Source: an uncultured Megamonas sp. (GTDB lineage Bacteria > Bacillota > Negativicutes > Selenomonadales > Selenomonadaceae). Taken from it: 20,823 nt of DNA. The stretch lies in contig USIX01000018.1 in the NCBI GenBank assembly GCA_900554895.1, positions 1 through 20,823 of the forward strand, written 5' to 3'. The position numbers were made by a program, and so were the translations under genes. This document shows, piece after piece, positions 1-5,079 of the stretch. Position 1 is the stretch's first letter, and each line of letters begins with the position of its first letter. The notes below the pieces were generated by a model. It was not told where the DNA came from. It did no database searches and saw nothing but the letters and a program-made list of their open reading frames with translations.

Positions 1-547
1 AAGCAATCACATCACTATCTGAAATATCGCCACATACATCTAAAAGAATTTCACGCTGCCGCTTCCACGCCATATTATTAAAAAATATGGTAGATGACAC
101 CATCTTCAGGACCTCAATATCTGCAATATTTTCACAGATAAACTCATTAAAATCCCTTTTGCTTCTCGGCGCACCATTGATGAAATAACTCGTAACGTGT
201 CCGGAAAATTCTTTTTCCGCCCTGCCATTTTGCTTAATCCATTTTTCTTTATAAACTTTTTTTAGAAATATCCTGTTTTTATTCTCCAGCTCCACCACAG
301 CTTGAACGCTGTGCTCAATCCCGCCGTCTTTTAGCGGATTGCCTGTCAGCTTATTGGCAATCTTAATATCGTTATCCAGCTTTTTATCAAGGCTTGATTT
401 ATCCATTAAAAGCCAATAATAAGCGTCGGCAAGAGTAGTTTTACCTACTCCATTTTTGCCGTAAATATTCTTGTCCTCACCATCAGCTTTTAAAATAAAG
501 TGTTTTACATTTTTAAAATTAGTCAACTCTAAAGAAATAAGTTTCAT
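1..547 (-). CDS. SbcC/Rad50-like AAA ATPase, N-terminal part (partial)
   Basis: The gene starts at ATG 547 with an AGGAGGAAG ribosome binding site and runs off the left edge, leaving 182 residues. The N-terminus reads MKLISLELTNFKNVKHF, followed by a Walker A motif (GKNGVGKTT, about residues 30-38). This is the layout of the RecF/SbcC/Rad50 family, in which the N-terminal half-ATPase is followed by long coiled coils. Phages often carry such a protein among their recombination and replication genes, where it probably acts with a nuclease or annealing partner on DNA ends. It is the last gene visible in the leftward early operon. The family call is firm. The exact subfamily cannot be settled because the coiled coil, Walker B and signature motifs lie outside the window. 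Confidence 0.85.
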   Translation of the reverse strand, partial: MKLISLELTNFKNVKHFILKADGEDKNIYGKNGVGKTTLADAYYWLLMDKSSLDKKLDNDIKIANKLTGNPLKDGGIEHSVQAVVELENKNRIFLKKVYKEKWIKQNGRAEKEFSGHVTSYFINGAPRSKRDFNEFICENIADIEVLKMVSSTIFFNNMAWKRQREILLDVCGDISDSDVIA

Positions 548-598
548 TGTCTTCCTCCTTATGCTATAATCAAATCAAGTTTAATAATTTTGTTTGTT

Positions 599-631
599 CC
601 GGTTGTCTTAGTGACAGCCGGCTTTTTTTAT
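599..631 (+). terminator. Hairpin plus T-run on the plus strand
   Basis: CCGGTTGTC (599-607) pairs with GACAGCCGG (613-621) around a 5-nt loop and is followed by a run of T on the plus strand. It looks like an intrinsic terminator for rightward transcription, although all flanking genes are leftward. It overlaps the end of the 44-residue gene next to it. In leftward RNA the same hairpin has no U-run. It may block antisense transcription into the early operon. Confidence 0.4.
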
Positions 632-742
632 ATCCAGCATAAACTTAAACCAGAATACATAAAATTCCTTAGCCGTCAGGAAGCCTTTCCTGCCCAGCAG
701 TCTTTCCACCATAGCTTTATTCAGCGTTATTCTTTCCTGCAT
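608..742 (-). CDS. Small phage early protein, 44 aa, unknown function
   Basis: ATG at 742 is preceded by AAGGTGAGAG and opens a 44-residue frame beginning MQERITLNKAMVERLLG and ending KKAGCH. The protein is basic and probably helical, with an aromatic patch (EFYVFWFKF) in the second half. Its start overlaps the end of the zinc-ribbon gene (727-921) by 16 nt, and its end is about 60 nt before the ATPase start, so it fits the early operon. I do not recognise a family. Support comes from the ribosome binding site and the operon spacing. Confidence 0.55.
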   Translation of the reverse strand: MQERITLNKAMVERLLGRKGFLTAKEFYVFWFKFMLDIKKAGCH

Positions 743-921
743 TTACTCTCACCTTTCTTTTTAACTTTCGGGTATAAACCCTTGTCATAGCACATTCTAT
801 CGTCGGCGCATACGGTAACTTTTAGACCGCAAACAAGACACAGCTTCTGTGCTTCATATTCTTTTATACGTTTGCCGCACCGCCAACACCGCAAAATCAT
901 CACCATCTTTCGATAAACCAT
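727..921 (-). CDS. Small zinc-ribbon-like phage protein
   Basis: This is a 64-residue frame with two CxxC knuckles (CWRC near residue 12 and CLVC near residue 28) and two further cysteines (VCADDRMC). The pattern predicts a zinc ribbon. Three in-frame ATG codons (921, 906, 900) are possible starts and none has a strong ribosome binding site. The later ones keep all the cysteines. The C-terminus is rich in lysine, which suits nucleic-acid or protein contacts. It lies in the leftward early operon. The biochemical role is unknown. Confidence 0.6.
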   Translation of the reverse strand: MVYRKMVMILRCWRCGKRIKEYEAQKLCLVCGLKVTVCADDRMCYDKGLYPKVKKKGESKCRKE

Positions 922-945
922 AACAAGTATTGTATGGAAACAAAA

Positions 946-1263
946 TCACATTTTCATATATCGTTCGTATTCCGAATACGGAATACGGATAAGTCTGTTG
1001 TCTCGTTTCGCCTTTATTGCACCAGTGCGGATGCGCTCATAGATGGTCGTATAACTCGTATCCACCTTTTCGGCAAATTCCTCAATCGTGAGCCATTCCT
1101 TCCGGTTCTTTAACCTGGCTTCCTGCATTTCCAACGTTTCTTTGTGCATTTGTAAAACTTTTTTAGAAATAGTAATCATTTCATCAAATTCGCGAAGAGC
1201 TGCTTCTTTCAGCCTTATAAAAGTACGTATCTTAATTTCGCATTCCAATTCCAAATCTTCCAA
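946..1263 (-). CDS. Excisionase-like helix-turn-helix protein
   Basis: The 105-residue protein starts at TTG 1263 behind AAGGTG at 6-nt spacing. The first 60 residues are predicted helix or coiled coil with heptad character (KKVLQMHKETLEMQEARLKN). The last 50 form a MerR/Xis-type winged HTH of the helix_turn_helix_17 kind: WLTIEEFAEKVDTSYTTIY, then a basic wing and a final IPYSEYERYMKM. Such domains bind DNA as excisionases or small regulators. With a tyrosine integrase at the other end of the lysogeny region it could be the directionality factor. However, it sits deep in the early operon, so a different regulatory role is also possible. Confidence 0.65.
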   Translation of the reverse strand: MEDLELECEIKIRTFIRLKEAALREFDEMITISKKVLQMHKETLEMQEARLKNRKEWLTIEEFAEKVDTSYTTIYERIRTGAIKAKRDNRLIRIPYSEYERYMKM

Positions 1264-1356
1264 TCAAATCACCTTCTTTTTCAACATTTTGTTTTCCCGC
1301 AATACAGCTTCATGCTCTGCTTGTATAGTAGCTAACCCTTTATCAAATGCACCCAT
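1264..1356 (-). CDS. Small coiled-coil ORF, 30 aa
   Basis: ATG at 1356 has a good GAGGTGA site and opens 30 residues (MGAFDKGLATIQAEHEAVLR and on to the C-terminal KKKVI). The stop at 1264 sits just before the TTG start of the HTH gene, so the two are probably translationally coupled. The sequence is a short amphipathic helix. It could be a real micropeptide or a leader that feeds ribosomes to the downstream TTG start. No family is recognised. Confidence 0.45.
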   Translation of the reverse strand: MGAFDKGLATIQAEHEAVLRENKMLKKKVI

Positions 1357-1360
1357 AAAA

Positions 1361-1765
1361 TCACCTCGGTAAAACTCGCTTGATTTCCTGATTTATCTCG
1401 TCTATCGTGTAACCAATATTACGACCCATGTCGACAACCATTGCCATATAATCCTGCTCGATTTCTTCAAGTACTTTTCCTGTTATCATTTTCTTTCCGG
1501 CAAAATATTTTCTAGCATATGCTATAGCTGAAAGTTTCGTTAATGCCTTTTGATAATGCTTGTCGTTATCTCTTTTTACTTTTATTTTGGTTTGTAAATC
1601 ATTCGCTACAATTTCAAAATCAATTCCTATAATCTTTGCCAATACCTGCGCATTATTTAAATAAACCTTAGATAATTCATTGTCATCCGTAAGTGCATAA
1701 TAAGCTGCTAAATCCAGATAAGTGTCATAATGCTGTTTAATTTCCGATGCTTTGATTAATTCCAT
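1361..1765 (-). CDS. Phage early protein, 134 aa, unknown function
   Basis: ATG at 1765 is preceded by GAGGT. The protein is mostly helical and charged, without membrane segments or cysteine motifs. It has an N-terminal helical repeat-like stretch (YDTYLDLAAYYALTDDNELS) reminiscent of a TPR-type helix pair, and ends in a basic tail. It is followed at 4-nt spacing by the 30-residue ORF, so it belongs to the early operon. I do not recognise the family. The leader upstream (1766-1918) holds a copy of the 19-bp repeat. Confidence 0.6.
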   Translation of the reverse strand: MELIKASEIKQHYDTYLDLAAYYALTDDNELSKVYLNNAQVLAKIIGIDFEIVANDLQTKIKVKRDNDKHYQKALTKLSAIAYARKYFAGKKMITGKVLEEIEQDYMAMVVDMGRNIGYTIDEINQEIKRVLPR

Positions 1766-1918
1766 ATTTTTTACCTCGCAAAAGTTTTATTTCGGTAGCA
1801 ACCCGATGAAATGCTATAAGTTTAGACACAGCGGTTTAATCAGTAACCCACCGCCAAGCGTTCGTCTGGACATGGAGAATTTACATAGTAATAACTAGGC
1901 TTTATTAAATTTTTTATG
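1766..1918. other. Noncoding gap in the early operon
   Basis: This 150-bp stretch has no credible gene. Apart from the 19-bp repeat (1882-1900) it is visibly richer in G+C than its surroundings. It contains several small self-complementary pieces, for example CGG/CCG around 1790-1805 and GCGG/CCGC around 1833-1852. It could be a structured leader of the 1361-1765 gene or a scar of module exchange. The sequence alone does not decide. Confidence 0.4.
1882..1900 (+). repeat. 19-bp direct repeat, copy 1
   Basis: TACATAGTAATAACTAGGC is identical to copies at 8623 and 9972. Its centre is an imperfect inverted repeat (TAGT-AATA-ACTA). This copy lies between two minus-strand early genes. Unlike the other copies, it has no ribosome binding site or integrase start after it. 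Confidence 0.9.
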
Positions 1919-2191
1919 TTAAAACTCGTTTAGGTATTTAATTTCTTGTTGTATAGTTTCATCTAATACATTAAAAAATTTTTTATACGTAATCTTGATA
2001 TATTCAACTTCAGTTAAAAGTGTTGGTTGTATACTTTTCTGCAATTCAAATTTAACATTTAACAAATTTTTTAATCTCTTTTGAGACAAATATTTACTTA
2101 TATCTTGTTTTGTCATTACATTCTGCCGTTCTTCAAGTTGCCGCTTGAGTTCGGCATTTTCTTTTTCCAGTTCTTCATAGGATTTGTTCAC
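1919..2191 (-). CDS. Small coiled-coil phage protein, 90 aa
   Basis: The frame starts at 2191 behind GGAGGCGAT. Residues 1-25 (SYEELEKENAELKRQLEERQ) form a textbook leucine-heptad coiled coil, and the rest is a mixed helical domain rich in lysine, isoleucine and phenylalanine. It lies 12 nt after the preceding gene in the leftward operon. The function is not recognisable. The coiled coil suggests a dimer or an adaptor. Confidence 0.6.
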   Translation of the reverse strand: MNKSYEELEKENAELKRQLEERQNVMTKQDISKYLSQKRLKNLLNVKFELQKSIQPTLLTEVEYIKITYKKFFNVLDETIQQEIKYLNEF

Positions 2192-2194
2192 TTT

Positions 2195-2220
2195 ATCGCC
2201 TCCTTAATAGCCTAAAATTT
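2195..2220. repeat. 26-bp gene-junction repeat, copy 1
   Basis: This exact 26-bp match to 2564-2589 spans the last codons (KILGY, stop) of one gene and the GGAGG ribosome binding site of the next, read on the minus strand. Confidence 0.85.
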
Positions 2221-2560
2221 TTCTAATCTGCCATTCAACTTGTCTCTTGAGTATAAAATCAGGTGTTTTACCCGTCATCAAGGCTTCAGCTATTTGTTTA
2301 GCTTTTTCATTTCCTTCTGCTATTTTCTTCTGTACGGCATTTTCTAAATCAGTTGCTATTTCAAACGGGTCTTTATCCAAGTTTCTGCCAAAATGAACAG
2401 CTTCTAAAGCGTAATGTCTAGGGAAAAACCTATCCAAATCTTGATGTAGTCGGTTTGATACTTCACACATAGCGTATAAATCTACAGCTCGTTTATATGA
2501 AGCTTCCTGTACAAATTCATACTGTTCTAACCATGAATTTTCTTCATTTGAATTTAACAT
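2204..2560 (-). CDS. Phage early protein, 118 aa, unknown function
   Basis: ATG at 2560 follows TAAGGAGGCGATTAG at good spacing. The protein is soluble and helical. It has a middle segment with aromatic and histidine residues (LDRFFPRHYALEAVHFGRN) and a C-terminal amphipathic helix ending in RKILGY. No known motif is visible. It lies between the membrane protein gene (2573-2767) and the coiled-coil gene (1919-2191) in a tight operon. Its last five residues and stop are the same as those of the upstream gene because of the 26-bp repeat. Confidence 0.6.
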   Translation of the reverse strand: MLNSNEENSWLEQYEFVQEASYKRAVDLYAMCEVSNRLHQDLDRFFPRHYALEAVHFGRNLDKDPFEIATDLENAVQKKIAEGNEKAKQIAEALMTGKTPDFILKRQVEWQIRKILGY

Positions 2561-2563
2561 CTA

Positions 2564-2589
2564 ATCGCCTCCTTAATAGCCTAAAATTT
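2564..2589. repeat. 26-bp gene-junction repeat, copy 2
   Basis: This copy is identical to 2195-2220. It covers the end of the membrane-protein gene (ILGY, stop) and the ribosome binding site of the 118-residue gene. Confidence 0.85.
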
Positions 2590-2767
2590 GTAAAATTATT
2601 AGTGCCGATATTGTTATTGCCGCAATTATTAATAGTGGTTTAAGAAGCTTTATCGCCAGCAAAATTAATGACGGTATACAACAAACTATTAATAACAAGG
2701 CGAAGAAAACTAATGGAATAAGGAATAGTGTTCCTATACCTAAGCCGATATACTGAATAATTTCCAT
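2573..2767 (-). CDS. Small phage membrane protein, two hydrophobic segments
   Basis: This 64-residue protein is almost entirely hydrophobic. Residues 5-35 (GLGIGTLFLIPLVFFALLLI and following) and 40-60 (LLIIAAITISALIILQIL) can each span the membrane, joined by a short KLLKP loop. ATG 2767 has AGGGTGA upstream at long spacing. It is the first gene after the antirepressor. Small membrane proteins in this position sometimes act in superinfection exclusion, but nothing in the sequence shows that here. Confidence 0.55.
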   Translation of the reverse strand: MEIIQYIGLGIGTLFLIPLVFFALLLIVCCIPSLILLAIKLLKPLLIIAAITISALIILQILGY

Positions 2768-2839
2768 AAATATTTAATCACCCTTACAATTTGTACTCCC
2801 AATTATCTACTTGCAGGTTCGAGGCTTTATTTCAACCTC

Positions 2840-3664
2840 TTAGCCAAATAATGCCTGCTGTTCGCGGTCGAAGTTGGCGATGAAACCGAGCTGCGTTAAT
2901 ATTTCATGGATTTTAAGTCTGCCTTTTTGCGTCCATTTCGTATACATTTTCGTTTCCTGTCTGCCATCACTTCGTGTAATTGAAATTGTTTCGGATTTTG
3001 TATAACCTTTATTCATTTTGTCGTTATACAAAATCCACTGATTATTTACCTTATGCTGGATTTTTTCATCATGCAGGATTTTATTTAATTTTTTGGCACT
3101 CAAGCCGTAATCAGCGGCAATCTGTGTCGTTGTTACCGTTCCGGTGGATTGCAGAATGATATCCACATATTCCGCCTTTGGTTTAAACTCTGCAATCTGC
3201 TGCGCCTGCATCTGATTTTCCGCAGTAAGCGTTGCAATCTGTTTTTCCTGCTCAATACGTTTTGCTCGTTCCTCTTTAAGTGCTGTGAAAACTTTTATCG
3301 CATTATCCGGGTCGGCAAGCATGATTTCGATTGTCTGCGTCGTGGCATATATACCGTGCTTGTTAATTGTCGGTAAGACTTCATCAAATACCCAGCGTTC
3401 AAACTTTTCAGCATTCGGTAATTTGCTTCTGATGATTAAGCGGTAAACATCGCCTTCTGGAATAAAATTAAGCTGTTGTTTTCCACCTTCCGTAAGGGTG
3501 TAACGTTTTGTTATACCCTTACAATGGTCATTAATAGCTTTACTTACATTCGTATATCCTAAAGCCTTTGCAACATCACTAGCACAAAATAAAATCTTAT
3601 TGCTTTCTTGAATTATTCTCATCTGACCAAATTCTGGTTTATTAAAAATTTGTAATTCGTTCAT
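2840..3664 (-). CDS. Phage antirepressor, Bro-N plus KilAC
   Basis: The 274-residue protein has a Bro-N domain at about 1-110, with CASDVAKALGYTN, the conserved PEGDVYRLIIRSKLPNAEKF and WVFDEVLPTINKHG. A coiled coil follows at about 130-165, then a KilAC DNA-binding domain at about 160-270 (TVTTTQIAADYGLSAKKLN, TQKGRLKIHEIL). Proteins of this architecture counteract the phage repressor or act as early DNA-binding regulators. The start codon overlaps the cro stop as ATGA, so translation is coupled to cro. An operator palindrome lies about 25 bp upstream, inside cro. Length and domain order are typical, and no defect is visible. Confidence 0.9.
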   Translation of the reverse strand: MNELQIFNKPEFGQMRIIQESNKILFCASDVAKALGYTNVSKAINDHCKGITKRYTLTEGGKQQLNFIPEGDVYRLIIRSKLPNAEKFERWVFDEVLPTINKHGIYATTQTIEIMLADPDNAIKVFTALKEERAKRIEQEKQIATLTAENQMQAQQIAEFKPKAEYVDIILQSTGTVTTTQIAADYGLSAKKLNKILHDEKIQHKVNNQWILYNDKMNKGYTKSETISITRSDGRQETKMYTKWTQKGRLKIHEILTQLGFIANFDREQQALFG

Positions 3665-3897
3665 TTATTTTTTCCTTTCTTACTTCTTACGCTTAAAGCG
3701 TTGTTATTGGGTAAAAAAATAAGATTACTATAAGCAATACAATACACTTTTTCTATTGCCGGTATATATTTGCTATTGGGAGTACAAAGACCTCTTTCCC
3801 ATGCACTTATAGTATCTTTACTTACACCTATTAGTTTTGCAGCTTGTTTTTGCAATAAATTTTTATTAATTCTAGCTGCTTTTATTGTTATTTTCAT
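3661..3897 (-). CDS. Cro-like HTH repressor
   Basis: The protein has about 78 residues and an HTH_3/XRE fold: KAARINKNLLQKQAAKLIGV, then the recognition helix SKDTISAWERG. I chose ATG 3897 because GAGGTGA lies 4 nt upstream; a TTG at 3900 is too close. It is the first gene of the leftward early operon and divergent from the ImmR-like repressor, the usual place for Cro. Its own promoter contains the operator between -35 and -10. The C-terminal codons overlap another operator at 3689-3701, so coding and regulatory information share the same bases. Confidence 0.88.
   Translation of the reverse strand: MKITIKAARINKNLLQKQAAKLIGVSKDTISAWERGLCTPNSKYIPAIEKVYCIAYSNLIFLPNNNALSVRSKKGKNK
3689..3701. promoter_or_regulatory. 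Operator palindrome inside cro
   Basis: ACGCTTAAAGCGT has 6-bp perfect arms around one central base and is identical to the operator at 3931. It lies within the last codons of cro, just upstream of the antirepressor start. It could act as a roadblock or a distal repressor site. Confidence 0.75.
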
Positions 3898-3922
3898 CAA
3901 ATCACCTCGCTTTGATGTTTTT

Positions 3923-3951
3923 ATTATACTACGCTTAAAGCGTCTTGTAAA
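3923..3951 (-). promoter_or_regulatory. Early promoter driving cro
   Basis: On the minus strand TTTACA (3946-3951) and TATAAT (3923-3928) are separated by exactly 17 bp. The operator at 3931-3943 fills the spacer and a second operator touches the -35 box, so repressor binding should block polymerase. Confidence 0.85.
3931..3943. promoter_or_regulatory. Operator in the cro promoter spacer
   Basis: ACGCTTAAAGCGT is a perfect palindrome with a one-base centre. It lies between the -35 and -10 boxes of the cro promoter. Confidence 0.85.
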
Positions 3952-3965
3952 TACTTAAAGCGTAT
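3951..3965. promoter_or_regulatory. Middle operator, imperfect
   Basis: ATACTTAAAGCGTAT matches the operator consensus in its right arm and is degenerate in the left. It overlaps the edge of the cro -35 box and is centred 21 bp from the first operator, about two helical turns. Confidence 0.75.
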
Positions 3966-3981
3966 TTTTTTTATAAAAATA

Positions 3982-4010
3982 TTGCTTTTAATACGTTTCA
4001 AGCGTATAAT
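3982..4010 (+). promoter_or_regulatory. Repressor promoter (rightward)
   Basis: TTGCTT (3982-3987), a 17-bp spacer and a perfect TATAAT (4005-4010) lie 26 bp before the repressor start. The third operator overlaps the spacer and -10 box, which predicts autorepression. Confidence 0.8.
3991..4007. promoter_or_regulatory. Operator over the repressor promoter
   Basis: ATACGTTTCAAGCGTAT is palindromic in its outer arms (ATACG/CGTAT) and related to the two operators to its left. It covers part of the spacer and the -10 box of the rightward promoter. Confidence 0.75.
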
Positions 4011-4035
4011 TTAGATAAAAACGGAGGATATACTC

Positions 4036-4467
4036 ATGAGTGATTTAGGTAATAAAGAAATTTTTTCTGCAAATTTAAAATATTATATGAACCAATATAA
4101 CAAAACACGCCAAGATATTTGTAATGAGTTGAATTTTAAATATACTACTTTTTCCGATTGGTATAACGGGAAAAAGTATCCTCGTATAGACAAAATAGAA
4201 ATGTTAGCAAGCTATTTCCATATTCAGAAATCTGATTTAATTGAAAGACATTCAAACGAAAAAGATTTACCGGAACTTACCGCAAAAGATGAGCGTGAAA
4301 TAGAAAGTGATTTGGAAGATATGATGCACTCCGTAGCCAGTGCTGCATGCGAGAGCGATGAAGACTTTGAAGATATAGAAGCGTTTAAAGCTGCCGTTAA
4401 GGTTGCTATGGTGCAGGCGAAACGTATTGCCAAAAAGAAATACACTCCAAAAAAATACCGTAAATAG
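4036..4467 (+). CDS. ImmR/CI-like prophage repressor
   Basis: The 143-residue protein has an N-terminal XRE-type HTH at about 8-65 (TRQDICNELNFKYTTFSDWY as turn and recognition helix). Its helical C-terminal part is acidic and then ends in a lysine-rich tail. It has no S24 peptidase domain, so it is not a LexA-type self-cleaving repressor. The next gene encodes an ImmA-type protease, the pairing known from ICEBs1 and related phages, in which ImmA cleaves ImmR to induce the element. GGAGG lies 9 nt before ATG. The promoter and operators upstream predict autorepression and repression of cro. Confidence 0.88.
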   Translation: MSDLGNKEIFSANLKYYMNQYNKTRQDICNELNFKYTTFSDWYNGKKYPRIDKIEMLASYFHIQKSDLIERHSNEKDLPELTAKDEREIESDLEDMMHSVASAACESDEDFEDIEAFKAAVKVAMVQAKRIAKKKYTPKKYRK

Positions 4468-4479
4468 AAGGTGCTGTAT

Positions 4480-4911
4480 ATGGATATAAAAGCAAAAGCC
4501 GAAAAGCTAATAAAAAAATATGGCACAAGCGACCCGTTTGAAATTGCCAAACAAGAGAATATTCACATTATTTATACAAATCTAGGCGGCAAGTTCGGTA
4601 ACTATGTAAAATACAAACGTGAAAAATTTATTCTAATAGATAACACGGCTACACCTCCTGAAATGCTTAACTTTGTCTGCGCGCATGAACTCGGACACGC
4701 TCTTTGTACAACTAAAGAAAATACACAATGGCTTAAAACCTACACTATGAGCATAAACAGCGATAAGATTGAACGTATAGCAAATACTTTCGCTGTCGAG
4801 CTCTTATTGCCGGATACATATTTGAAAGAAAACGCTGATACCAGTATCTACGATTTAGCCAGAATAAAAGGTATTCCAGCGAAGTTCATAAACTTGAAAC
4901 TGAAAAATTAA
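4480..4911 (+). CDS. ImmA/IrrE-family metalloprotease
   Basis: The protein has 143 residues from ATG 4480, chosen because AAGGTG lies 7 nt upstream; a GTG at 4471 is too close to that site. The zinc-binding motif HELGH sits in FVCAHELGHALCT, and a downstream glutamate in FAVELLLPD completes the gluzincin-like site. ImmA/IrrE (COG2856) proteases inactivate the partner repressor in response to DNA damage or a signal. It is separated from the repressor gene by 12 nt and is almost certainly cotranscribed. The length is on the short side but typical for phage ImmA. Confidence 0.9.
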   Translation: MDIKAKAEKLIKKYGTSDPFEIAKQENIHIIYTNLGGKFGNYVKYKREKFILIDNTATPPEMLNFVCAHELGHALCTTKENTQWLKTYTMSINSDKIERIANTFAVELLLPDTYLKENADTSIYDLARIKGIPAKFINLKLKN

Positions 4912-4930
4912 CTATATTAGGAGTGATAGC

Positions 4931-5066
4931 GTGGATTTTAAAAATCATTAGATAAAACACAGCATGATTTATATGTAAAGCCTAAGTCAAACGAAAAGGC
5001 AATTTGATATTCACTAGTGATGACTTTTGGAAAAGTAAGTATTATAAATCTAATAAAAATCTTTAA
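4931..5066 (+). pseudogene. Possible frameshifted small ORF remnant
   Basis: A good AGGAG site precedes GTG 4931, but the frame stops after six codons. Neighbouring frames carry peptide-like continuations, LDKTQHDLYVKPKSNEKAI and then FTSDDFWKSKYYKSNKNL ending at 5066, that would join if two frameshifts were undone. It may be the original gene after immA, broken when the ATPase module arrived. The evidence is weak. It could be plain noncoding sequence. Confidence 0.3.
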
Positions 5067-5079
5067 GGAGATTAAACTT

